The translations under genes were made by a program, and so were the position numbers. Below the pieces are notes generated by a model. That model was given only the letters and a program-made list of their open reading frames with translations. It did not search any database and had not been told where the DNA came from. Positions 1 through 5,134 of a stretch of DNA of 5,138 nucleotides are shown here, piece by piece. Within the stretch, counting starts at the first letter, position 1. Every line of letters starts with the position of its first letter. The stretch comes from Methyloligella sp. (GTDB lineage Bacteria > Pseudomonadota > Alphaproteobacteria > Rhizobiales > JALUTE01), in assembly GCA_027058255.1 (NCBI GenBank), contig JALUTE010000190.1:1-5138 (forward strand). The letters run 5' to 3'.

Positions 1-606
1 CGGGTCCAGCGCCACGACGGTGCCAAAGCCGGTCGCGGCATAGATGCGCCCCTGATCGGCCGCGAGCCCGCCGCCATAGCCTTCCTCGTCCTTCTCGTTC
101 TCCGGCGTCAGGCTCACGCGCCAGATCCGGCTGCCGCTGCCGGCGGAGAAGGCGGAGACGGCGCCATGGCTGTCCAGGACATAGACCCGCCCTTCATAGA
201 CGATCGGACTTGCGATCAGGCGCCCGTCGGAGCTCGAGCCCTCGCCGGCATCCGAGCGCCAGAGCGTCTTGAGCGCGCCGGCAAGCGCCAGATGGCCCGG
301 GGCATTGCTCGGCACCCCGCCGGGCTGGCTCCAGGCCACATTGGCCACCATGGGCGGGAGCGCCACGGGCTTCGCGGCCTCTGCGATCTCGCCGGAGGTG
401 ATGTCCACCTGCTTGATGACCGCGATCCGCTTGCCCGGCAGCTTCTCCTCCTTCTCGGCGAAGGGGTTGATGTCATTGAGGCTGGGAAGCGACAACCCGC
501 TGCCGAAGGAGGAACAGCCAGCCAGCAATGTGAGGCCTGCCAGCAGGGCCGTGCTCAGCACGGCCCGCGACCTGCGATTCCTCGTTCGGGAAGTGCGATC
601 GGTCAT
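1..606 (-). CDS. bamB: BamB-like outer-membrane assembly lipoprotein (PQQ-like beta-propeller), N-terminal part
   Basis: The first 202 codons are in the window; the gene continues past the left edge, so this is a boundary cut, not a break. Translation begins MTDRTSRTRNRRS, then a hydrophobic signal segment (about residues 15-30) ending in the lipobox LLAGC with Cys31 as the lipidated residue. An INPF segment (46-49), LPGKRIAV (57-64) and WSQPGG (92-97) follow, then propeller-blade strands such as GRVYVLDSHGAVSAF (139-153) and GRIYAATGFGTVVALDP (186-202), typical of PQQ-like beta-propeller repeats. BamB family members are periplasm-facing lipoproteins that help the BamA complex insert beta-barrel proteins; that role is family knowledge. 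The start at 606 is preceded by a GAGCAGGAC purine stretch. It lies 114 bases downstream of the YfgM-like gene on the same strand, the usual alphaproteobacterial arrangement. A generic PQQ-like repeat protein is the alternative, but lipobox plus neighbours favour BamB. Confidence 0.88.
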   Translation of the reverse strand, partial: MTDRTSRTRNRRSRAVLSTALLAGLTLLAGCSSFGSGLSLPSLNDINPFAEKEEKLPGKRIAVIKQVDITSGEIAEAAKPVALPPMVANVAWSQPGGVPSNAPGHLALAGALKTLWRSDAGEGSSSDGRLIASPIVYEGRVYVLDSHGAVSAFSAGSGSRIWRVSLTPENEKDEEGYGGGLAADQGRIYAATGFGTVVALDP

Positions 607-720
607 GTCCTGCTCTTTCGCATGGGGCTCCGACTCAGTGCCTCTCCCGCCAAGTTGGGCTGGCCCCTGCCCCATTCGCCGTGCCTGGACCCCATTGGCC
701 TTGTTGGCTCAACCAGCCCA

Positions 721-1476
721 TCAATTGGTCGGCCCGGGCGTGCCCGCCTTGCCGACCTTGCCCTGCTTCGCGGCGCCGTCAGACGTGCCTGCCCCCGGTG
801 CCGCTCTGCCCGCCTCTTTTCCGGCCTCCTTGCTCGCCAGCAGGGCCAGCATCATCTGCGCCCGCCGGCGCAGACCGGGCGGCGCCGCGCCATCACCCAG
901 CGCCTCCTCGAACAGGCGCCTGGCCTCGTCCGCCTTTCCCGCCTTCCAGGCGGCAAGGCCCATGAGCTCGCGCGCCGAATGCCGCCAGGGGCTCTCGGCA
1001 TTCAACAAGGGCTTGAGCCGATTCTGCATTTCTGTCCAGTCCGCCACGCCCAATCTGAGCGTTGCCGCCTGAATCCGTGCAAAACCCCGCAAGACGTCGT
1101 CTCCGGCGCTCTCGGCCAGCCGATCATAGTCGCGCACCGCCTCATCCCGCTTGCCGGCATGGGCCTTGGCGGCGGCGAGCCGGAGCGTGGCGAGCACCCG
1201 ATAGCCCGCCGGCCCGTCCTCGGCGAGCTTTGCAAGGATTCTCTCGGCCTCGGCCCATTTGCCATCCTCGGCAAGCGCGAGCGCCCGCATGAGCGTGCCG
1301 CCGGTCTCGGCCGCGCGCTTGGCGGACCAGTATTGCCAACCCTTGTAGCCAGCGACGCCGCCCACGATGGCGATCGCCACCACCACGATCGCACCACCAT
1401 ATTTTCGCCAGATCTGCCGAAGACGCTCGCGCCGGAGTTCCTCATCGACCTCGCGATCGAAGCTCTGATCGACCAT
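721..1476 (-). CDS. YfgM-like TPR-type inner-membrane protein
   Basis: A 251-residue protein with a short charged N-terminal segment (DREVDEELRRERLRQIWRKYG, about 7-27; quoted here in part as DEELRRERL), one transmembrane helix at about 28-45 (AIVVVAIAIVGGVAGYKG) and a periplasmic helical region with repeated A/G/K/W-rich helix pairs, e.g. ALAEDGKWAEAERILAKLAE (67-86). This is the pattern of the YfgM/TPR_21 family. In E. coli YfgM is a SecYEG ancillary subunit acting with periplasmic chaperones and lies next to bamB and der, matching the order here. The C-terminal 35 or so residues (216-251) are a low-complexity Lys/Ala/Gly tail, probably disordered. I chose the start at 1476 because GGGA lies six bases upstream; the in-frame ATG at 1488, adding MGWG, has its AGGG directly abutting the codon with no spacer. 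The family call is firm; the exact partner is inference. Confidence 0.85.
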   Translation of the reverse strand: MVDQSFDREVDEELRRERLRQIWRKYGGAIVVVAIAIVGGVAGYKGWQYWSAKRAAETGGTLMRALALAEDGKWAEAERILAKLAEDGPAGYRVLATLRLAAAKAHAGKRDEAVRDYDRLAESAGDDVLRGFARIQAATLRLGVADWTEMQNRLKPLLNAESPWRHSARELMGLAAWKAGKADEARRLFEEALGDGAAPPGLRRRAQMMLALLASKEAGKEAGRAAPGAGTSDGAAKQGKVGKAGTPGPTN

Positions 1477-1616
1477 TCCCCATCCCATCCCTGTCGAAGC
1501 AACGGGCCATCGCGGCCATGGAGATCGCGCCCATTGTTACAGCGCAAGGCTCCGGGGTGCAAAGGCGCGCGGCGCGGCCCGCCATCGCGCATCGGCCGAG
1601 CCTGCGCCGCCAAACC

Positions 1617-2471
1617 TCAAGAGCCTGTCATTTTGGGCTTTTTCGTGGCCCCGCCATCGACCGCAGACCGCCCCTCGTCGCGCATGCGATAGGTGTGCGC
1701 CTCGTCGGGGAAGACCCTCCGGCGCACCTCGTCGGCATAGCGGCGCACCGCGGCCTCGATCGCCTCGCCGAGCGCCGCATAGGTCTTGACGAACTTCGGA
1801 ACCCGCGGCGAGAGGCCGAGCATGTCCTCCAGCACGAGGATCTGGCCGTCGCATTCCGCCGAGGCGCCAATGCCGATGGTGGGAATCGCGATCTCCCGCG
1901 TGATCTTGGCCGCGAGCAGCTCGGCCATGCCCTCGAGCACCACCGAGAAGGCTCCGGCCTCCTCCACGGCGCGCGCATCGGCCTCGATGGCCTGCCACTC
2001 GGAGCGGGCCCGGCCTTGCGTCTTGTAGCCGCCCATCACGTTCACGGCCTGGGGCGTGAGGCCGATATGGGCCATGACCGGGATTCCCCGCTCGACGAGA
2101 TAGCGGATGGTCTCGGCCATGCGCACCCCGCCCTCGAGCTTGATGGCCCCGCAGCCCGTCTCCTTCATCACCCGGGCGGCGTTGTGGAAGGCCTGGGACG
2201 GGCTCTCCTCATAGGACCCGAAGGGCATGTCCACCACCACCAGGGCATGGGACGAGCCGCGCACCACGGCGCTGCCGTGCATGATCATGAGATCGAGCGG
2301 CACGGGAACCGTCGACTCGTAGCCGTGCATGACCATGCCGAGGGAGTCGCCCACCAGCAGCAGGTCCACATGCGGGTCGATCAGCCGCGCCGTGTGCGCA
2401 TGATAGGCCGTGAGGCAGACGATGGGCTCGCCGCCCTTTCGCGCCCTGATGTCCGGTGCCGTGACCCGCAT
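1617..2471 (-). CDS. panB: 3-methyl-2-oxobutanoate hydroxymethyltransferase (ketopantoate hydroxymethyltransferase)
   Basis: A 284-residue cytosolic enzyme that transfers a hydroxymethyl group from 5,10-methylenetetrahydrofolate to 2-oxoisovalerate, giving ketopantoate, the first step towards pantothenate and CoA (EC 2.1.2.11). The full (beta/alpha)8 PanB pattern is present. LLLVGDSLGMVMHG carries metal ligand Asp42 and VVVDMPFGSY carries Asp81. AIKLEGG carries Lys111 and Glu113, PVMAHIGLTPQ carries His135, and VLEGM carries Glu180; these sit within about four residues of the E. coli equivalents. The long tail after about 262 (DEGRSAVDGGATKKPKMTGS) is unstructured. The frame stays open for 125 codons upstream, but the start at 2471 is clear: GAGGAGAGG lies just upstream, MRVTAPDIRARKGGEPIVCLTAY is the normal family N-terminus (shown in part), and a terminator lies between it and the upstream region. 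It appears to head the panB, YfgM-like, bamB set; the next gene starts about 140 bases downstream. Confidence 0.97.
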   Translation of the reverse strand: MRVTAPDIRARKGGEPIVCLTAYHAHTARLIDPHVDLLLVGDSLGMVMHGYESTVPVPLDLMIMHGSAVVRGSSHALVVVDMPFGSYEESPSQAFHNAARVMKETGCGAIKLEGGVRMAETIRYLVERGIPVMAHIGLTPQAVNVMGGYKTQGRARSEWQAIEADARAVEEAGAFSVVLEGMAELLAAKITREIAIPTIGIGASAECDGQILVLEDMLGLSPRVPKFVKTYAALGEAIEAAVRRYADEVRRRVFPDEAHTYRMRDEGRSAVDGGATKKPKMTGS

Positions 2472-2542
2472 GGCCCTCTCCTCGTCCGCGCAGCTTCCGG
2501 GCGGGACACGGGAGCCGAGTGTGTGCGCCGCCAAAGCCATCA

Positions 2543-2557
2543 TGTTGCAGCGCAACA
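2543..2557. promoter_or_regulatory. 15-bp dyad upstream of panB (candidate operator)
   Basis: A perfect inverted repeat TGTTGC-AGC-GCAACA lies about 72-86 bases upstream of the panB start and downstream of the terminator of the preceding gene, so it is in the stretch that should hold the panB promoter. I cannot assign a regulator, and the flanking -35/-10 hexamers are not convincing. A dyad of this size in this position may act as an operator, but chance is possible. Confidence 0.3.
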
Positions 2558-2617
2558 ATAATCCCTCAGCCCCGCGCCGTCCAGCCTTTCGCGCAAGCCT
2601 CTCCTGCTCCATGCGCG

Positions 2618-2646
2618 AAAACGCCCCCGGGGCGGTCCCCGGGAGC
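2618..2646 (-). terminator. Intrinsic terminator of the His-rich repeat protein gene
   Basis: Read on the minus strand, a 10-bp stem GCTCCCGGGG / CCCCGGGGGC (all paired, with one T-G wobble) closes a four-base loop ACCG and is followed by GTTTTC. It begins 55 bases downstream of the stop codon at 2702-2704 and ends well before the panB start at 2471, so it closes the His-rich gene and isolates panB as a separate transcript. The T-run is only four long, but in such GC-rich DNA a stem this stable followed by T4 is a good rho-independent candidate. Confidence 0.7.
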
Positions 2647-2701
2647 GGTCCTCGCCGCGGCCCGCATGGCAAGCGCCGCGCCGCGGCAGGAGGCAAGGCC
2701 C

Positions 2702-3031
2702 CTAGTGGCGATGGTGCCGGTGGTGGCGATGCCCCCAACGGTGCCCATGGTGGCGATGCCCCCAGCGGTGGCCGTGGTGGCGATGCCCCCAACGGTGGCC
2801 ATGGTGGCGGTGCCCCCAGCGGTGACCATGGCGGCGATGTCCCCAACCATGGCGGCGATGTCCCCAGCCATGGCGCCGGAACCCGTGGCCGCCGCCAAAG
2901 CTGTGCCCGCGGCTGAAGCCATGGCCGCCGCCGTGCCCGCCCCGGGCTTCTGCCGCCGATGCTCCGACCATCGCCAACATCGCCACGGCACCGATGGCCA
3001 TCATGATCTTGCCGGTCGTGCTTGTCGTCAT
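2702..3031 (-). CDS. Small exported His/Arg/Trp/Gly-rich repeat protein, function unknown
   Basis: A 109-residue protein. It begins MTTSTTGKIMMAIGAVAMLA, a clear Sec signal peptide, with likely cleavage after AEA (residue 29) or ASA (26). The mature part has a Gly/His/Phe/Ser segment (30-53, GGHGGGHGFSRGHSFGGGHG), two HGWGHRR units (54-60, 61-67), four HGHRWGHRH units (68-103) and the tail HRHHRH. By count from residue 30, 28 of 80 residues are His and 18 Arg, with six evenly spaced Trp and no Cys, Asp or Glu. The start at 3031 has GGGAG at a usable spacing; the frame extends 52 codons further upstream but that part lacks coding character. The gene stands alone, ending at the terminator near 2618-2646. 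Many proteobacteria carry short exported His-rich proteins of unproven function; metal binding (Ni, Cu, Zn) or surface/nucleic-acid contact are possible inferences. I do not recognise a named family. Confidence 0.8.
   Translation of the reverse strand: MTTSTTGKIMMAIGAVAMLAMVGASAAEARGGHGGGHGFSRGHSFGGGHGFRRHGWGHRRHGWGHRRHGHRWGHRHHGHRWGHRHHGHRWGHRHHGHRWGHRHHRHHRH
2722..2829 (-). repeat. Four tandem 27-bp repeats encoding HGHRWGHRH
   Basis: Perfectly abutting 27-bp units start at 2722, 2749, 2776 and 2803. On the plus strand the core is GGTGGCGATGCCCCCA-R-CGGT followed by a variable CC/GC/AC-C-A/G-T end. Each encodes the same nine residues on the minus strand. Every base difference between copies is at a third codon position and synonymous (CAT/CAC, GGG/GGC/GGT, CGT/CGC). 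This suggests expansion by slippage or unequal exchange followed by selection on the peptide. Confidence 0.95.
2830..2871 (-). repeat. Two tandem 21-bp repeats encoding HGWGHRR
   Basis: Two abutting 21-bp units, 2830-2850 and 2851-2871, differ at one synonymous base (GGT versus GGC for Gly). They are directly adjacent to the 27-bp array and look like a related unit: HGWGHRR matches HGHRWGHRH with two residues removed and the last His replaced by Arg. The two arrays probably share an origin. Confidence 0.9.
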
Positions 3032-3137
3032 GTTGCTTTCTCCCAATGCAACGCCAGTTCCCGAGGCCGTCTCGCCTCGATCGACGCCATGTCCCGGCGC
3101 CGACAATGCAAAGCTAGGGAGATGCCGCGCGGTTGCC

Positions 3138-3153
3138 TGTGCAGTTTCGCACA
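3138..3153. promoter_or_regulatory. CRP/FNR-geometry dyad upstream of the His-rich gene (candidate operator)
   Basis: TGTGC-AGTTTC-GCACA is a perfect 5-bp dyad with a six-base spacer, the geometry of the CRP consensus TGTGA-N6-TCACA with one symmetric change per half site. It lies about 107-122 bases upstream of the start at 3031, between that gene and the DsbA-like gene that ends at 3251. A regulatory role for the His-rich gene is inference; a 5-bp dyad can occur by chance. Confidence 0.3.
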
Positions 3154-3218
3154 AACCGAACCGTCGCCGGATGCGACGGGCCCGCATCGCGGCCTCGGGT
3201 CGATGAGAGGCAAATGCC

Positions 3219-3235
3219 CGCCGGCGACACCGGCG
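3219..3235 (-). terminator. Possible weak terminator hairpin after the DsbA-like gene
   Basis: On the minus strand CGCCGG-TGTCG-CCGGCG forms a 6-bp GC stem starting 15 bases after the stop codon at 3251-3253, followed by GGCATTTGCC. There is only a T3, so it is a poor rho-independent signal, but position and orientation fit the end of this transcript. Confidence 0.3.
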
Positions 3236-3250
3236 TTGCGGGAGGCGCGG

Positions 3251-3958
3251 CTAGCACCAGCTTGCCTCATCGGCACCGGTGCTGCGCAGAAGCTCCTGCA
3301 CATTGGCCTCGATCAGCCGGTAGCCGACATTGCCGAACAGCTTCTGCCGCCCCTCATTCATCAGGAAGGTCGGGCTGCCCGCCACCATCTGCTTCTGCGC
3401 AAGGTCATAGTCGAGCGCGAGGGCGGCCACGGCTTCGGAGGAGCGGATCCGCCGCTCGATGTCGGAGTAGTCGAGGCCGAGCCCGTCGGCGATCTCCCGA
3501 TGCACCTGCCAGTCGGAAATGTCCCGGCAGGAGGCGAAGAAGGCCCGGCGGACCGCCCAGGCCGCGCGGGTGGAGAGGCGCTCGAGATAGGGTGGCAGGG
3601 CATCGGCTCCGTCCCCCGCGCCGCATCGCTCCCGCTCCATGAGCGCGATGGCCTTGAGAAAGAGGTGCGCACTGGCCGAGGTCCGCGGGCGGGCCTGCTG
3701 CCAGACCCGCTCATGCACCTCCACATGCGGGAACCGCTCCGCCACCTCTCGCACATGCCGGCCGAAGCCTGTAAACCCGCCCCGGCCCTTCCACCTGTCC
3801 GCAATCTTGCCCCACGCGTCGGGGAAGACGGAGCAATAGCGGGTCTCGATGAGGACATCCTCGCCGAAGGTGCGCGCAAGCTGATCCAGGCGCCGCTGCG
3901 CGACATAGGCCCAGACGCACAGCACGTCCGAATAATAGGTGACGCGAACGGGGGTCAT
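3251..3958 (-). CDS. DsbA-family thioredoxin-fold oxidoreductase (FrnE/HCCA-isomerase type) with a single active-site Cys
   Basis: A 235-residue protein beginning MTPVRVTYYSDVLCVWAYVA. The SDVLCVWAY segment (10-18) corresponds to the active-site loop of the DsbA-like superfamily that includes FrnE and 2-hydroxychromene-2-carboxylate isomerases (usual form SDVxCPWCY). AGSPTFLM (193-200) carries the cis-proline Pro196 that packs against that site. The long helical insertion between them (about 60-190) and the total length fit this family. Only Cys14 is present; the second Cys of a CxxC is Ala17, so classic dithiol oxidase chemistry is unlikely and a glutathione-dependent or isomerase-like role is more plausible. 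There is no signal peptide, so it should be cytosolic. The start at 3958 has GAGGAG upstream. Substrate and pathway cannot be told from the sequence. Cys235 is the last residue, which is unusual. Confidence 0.85.
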   Translation of the reverse strand: MTPVRVTYYSDVLCVWAYVAQRRLDQLARTFGEDVLIETRYCSVFPDAWGKIADRWKGRGGFTGFGRHVREVAERFPHVEVHERVWQQARPRTSASAHLFLKAIALMERERCGAGDGADALPPYLERLSTRAAWAVRRAFFASCRDISDWQVHREIADGLGLDYSDIERRIRSSEAVAALALDYDLAQKQMVAGSPTFLMNEGRQKLFGNVGYRLIEANVQELLRSTGADEASWC

Positions 3959-4014
3959 GATGGCGGCTCCTCGGACTCAAGGCTGGGATGGCACACCGCC
4001 CCTCATAGCGCGCC

Positions 4015-4062
4015 CGCCAGCGCGCCGTCCATGCTGGCGCCGCCGAGCCGGACAAGGCCGGC
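4015..4062. repeat. Two small hairpins between the TfoX-like and DsbA-like genes
   Basis: In the 107-base gap there is a 7-bp inverted repeat CGCCAGC/GCTGGCG (4015-4021 and 4033-4039, 11-base loop) and a 5-bp one GCCGG/CCGGC (4047-4051 and 4058-4062). Neither is followed by a T-run on the minus strand, so neither is a standard terminator. They could stabilise a transcript end or simply reflect high GC. Confidence 0.3.
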
Positions 4063-4065
4063 CCT

Positions 4066-4353
4066 TCACCTCTCGCCATCGCCCGATGGCCCCGCCCCAC
4101 CGCGAAGATCGCGCACATCCTCGACCGCGCGGATGAGGCGTCCTTTTTCCTCCGCGCTGAGCGCGCGCCAGTCCCGGTCCTCGAGGCCGGCGGCCATGGC
4201 ATAGAGCAGGTTCAAGGAGGCGTGGGCGCTCTCCTTCCTGACCCGAAGGAAGGCATCCACGGGCCCGATGCGGCGCAGCGTCTCCACGTCCGGGATTCCG
4301 GCCCTCTCCAGCATCCGCCAGGATGCAGGGCCGAGATTGCGCAGCTTGGCCAT
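4066..4353 (-). CDS. Stand-alone TfoX C-terminal-domain protein
   Basis: A 95-residue protein. MAKLRNLGPASWRMLERAGI (1-20) is the opening helix-hairpin-helix-like segment of the TfoX C-terminal domain. IGPVDAFLRVR (29-39) and SLNLLYAMAAGLEDRDW (46-62) are the remaining signature segments, followed by an EEKGRLI helix and a short polar tail (84-95). In gamma-proteobacteria TfoX/Sxy has an N-terminal domain as well and controls competence together with CRP; here only the C-terminal domain is present. Such single-domain proteins are common outside that group and have no settled function, so I would not infer competence. The start at 4353 has GGGAGG six bases upstream, a strong ribosome site that fixes it. 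The DsbA-like gene follows 107 bases downstream on the same strand; a shared transcript is possible but unsupported. Confidence 0.88.
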   Translation of the reverse strand: MAKLRNLGPASWRMLERAGIPDVETLRRIGPVDAFLRVRKESAHASLNLLYAMAAGLEDRDWRALSAEEKGRLIRAVEDVRDLRGGAGPSGDGER

Positions 4354-4482
4354 GCACCGCCTCCCGTCCTCGATGGAAACCCTGGTCTCGTAACGTCGTT
4401 TGCCGCTGCGGGGCGGAGTTTGTGGGCACCGCTCCCATTACTCATGCCGCCGTTTCGGTGCACGCGCCTCGGACCCGCAGGG

Positions 4483-4517
4483 CGGGCTCCTGGCTGGCGA
4501 GGTGGGCAAGGAGCCCG
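4483..4517. repeat. 9-bp inverted repeat in the divergent intergenic region
   Basis: CGGGCTCCT (4483-4491) and AGGAGCCCG (4509-4517) are perfect inverse complements around a 17-base loop, with two further G-T wobbles possible outside. It sits in the 248-base gap between the leftward TfoX-like gene and the rightward DUF4160 gene. No T-run follows on either side. Roles could be a stem-loop in a leader, a protein site, or none. I see no convincing promoter hexamer pair or RNA gene in the rest of this gap. Confidence 0.4.
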
Positions 4518-4601
4518 TTGCGGTTCATGGACGCCGTCATAGCACGAAGCGGCGCAGCCATTGTAGGGTGCCGGTGAGGTCGAGACACCGGGAGCGACGC
4601 A

Positions 4602-4862
4602 ATGCCGGAGATCAGCCGTTTTCTTGGAATCGCCATCGCGATATTCTACGATGATCATCCGCCACCCCACTTCCATGCCCGCTATGGCGAGCACGAGGCG
4701 TAGATCGACATCGCCACCGGCGAGGTGCTCGCCGGCAAGCTGCCGAGGCGCGCCATGGGGCATGTCTGGGAGTGGTGGGAATTGCATCGGGCGGAGTTGA
4801 TGGACTGCTGGGATCGCGCCCAGGCGGCGGAGAATCCCGGCAAGATCGAGCCTCTGGAGTGA
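4602..4862 (+). pseudogene. DUF4160 protein gene interrupted by an in-frame amber codon
   Basis: The frame from ATG at 4602 reads MPEISRFLGIAIAIFYDDHP, then PPHFHARYGEHEA, a TAG at 4701-4703, and IDIATGEVLAGKLPRRAMGH, then VWEWWELHRAELMDCWDRAQ, ending at TGA 4860-4862. This is a full-length, co-linear DUF4160 protein of 85 sense codons: the DDHPPPHFHARYGE signature, the IDI-x-TGEVL-x-G-x-LPRRA segment and the WELH-x-xEL-x-xxW-x-xA end are all present. The only defect is the amber after residue 33, where relatives have an ordinary residue. GGGAG lies upstream of the ATG, so translation initiation looks intact. The downstream half shows no other stop or frameshift, so disruption is recent, or a suppressor, or a sequence error. 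The DUF2442 gene starts five bases after the stop. Function of the family is not established; toxin-antitoxin-like pairing with DUF2442 is a suggestion only. Confidence 0.85.
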
Positions 4863-4867
4863 ACGCC

Positions 4868-5134
4868 ATGATACCGAAGGTGATCGAGGCACGGCACGTG
4901 GAAGGCTATCGCCTGTGGCTGCGCTTCGAGGACGGGCTCGAGGGCGAGATCGACCTGAGCGATATTCTGCGGGGGCCGGTTTTCGCGCCGCTGAAGGACG
5001 TGAGCGCCTTTGCCCGGCTCCGCGTGGATCCCAACTGGCACACCATTGTCTGGCCCGGCGATCTCGACATTGCGCCGGAGAGCCTGCGCACGCGCCTTGA
5101 GGCGGCGCTGGCGGAGGGGCACGCAGCCGAGTGA
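4868..5134 (+). CDS. DUF2442 domain protein, downstream partner of DUF4160
   Basis: An 88-residue protein MIPKVIEARHVEGYRLWLRF, then EDGLEGEIDLSDILRGPVFAPL and the family hallmark NWHTIVWPGDLDIAPESL (56-73; Trp57, Trp62, Pro63, Asp65, Asp67, Pro70). It matches DUF2442 over its full length: an alpha/beta domain with a short helical C-terminus. The ATG at 4868 is preceded by GGAG at eight bases, placed inside the last codons of the DUF4160 gene, so the two are a tight two-gene transcript and coupled translation is likely. If so, the upstream amber could lower its translation, although its own ribosome site may compensate. Longer in-frame starts (for example 4772) lie inside the DUF4160 frame and are rejected. 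DUF2442 genes often accompany DUF4160 genes; the joint biochemical role is unproven. Confidence 0.9.
   Translation: MIPKVIEARHVEGYRLWLRFEDGLEGEIDLSDILRGPVFAPLKDVSAFARLRVDPNWHTIVWPGDLDIAPESLRTRLEAALAEGHAAE

Noticed and set aside
1533..1562. Minus-strand TTGCAC-18-AACAAT as a promoter for the YfgM-like gene.
   Set aside because: Too few matches to a consensus in each hexamer; not distinguishable from chance.
166..1692. A 508-codon plus-strand open frame.
   Set aside because: It is opposite three well-supported minus-strand genes, shows no recognisable domain, and is expected from strong third-position G/C bias.
2472..2846. A 125-codon in-frame extension of panB, giving a Pro-rich PLGASPP-repeat N-terminus.
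   Set aside because: It is the antisense-frame reading of the 27-bp repeats of the His-rich gene, crosses that gene's terminator, and panB has an excellent ribosome site and family-typical start at 2471.
2722..2871. Possible CRISPR array or minisatellite.
   Set aside because: The units abut with no spacers and are in phase with a coding frame, so they are coding tandem repeats.
3044..3111. Direct repeat CAATGCAA (3044-3051 and 3104-3111) upstream of and overlapping the His-rich leader.
   Set aside because: Eight bases repeated once over 60 bases, with one copy next to the ribosome site, is weak evidence for regulation.
2519..4204. A 561-codon plus-strand open frame starting in the repeat region.
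   Set aside because: It runs antisense through the His-rich, DsbA-like and TfoX-like genes; its early Met/Pro/Ala/Val repeats are just another reading of the 27-bp units.
4442..4636. A 64-codon minus-strand frame in the divergent gap, with a TACAAT-like hexamer upstream of an internal Met.
   Set aside because: No convincing -35 or ribosome site, no recognisable domain, and it overlaps the start of the DUF4160 gene on the other strand.
4701..4703. Pyrrolysine or other programmed amber decoding in DUF4160.
   Set aside because: No sign of a pyl system in the window, and this position is not known to me as a catalytic site in the family; nonsense mutation or sequence error is simpler.
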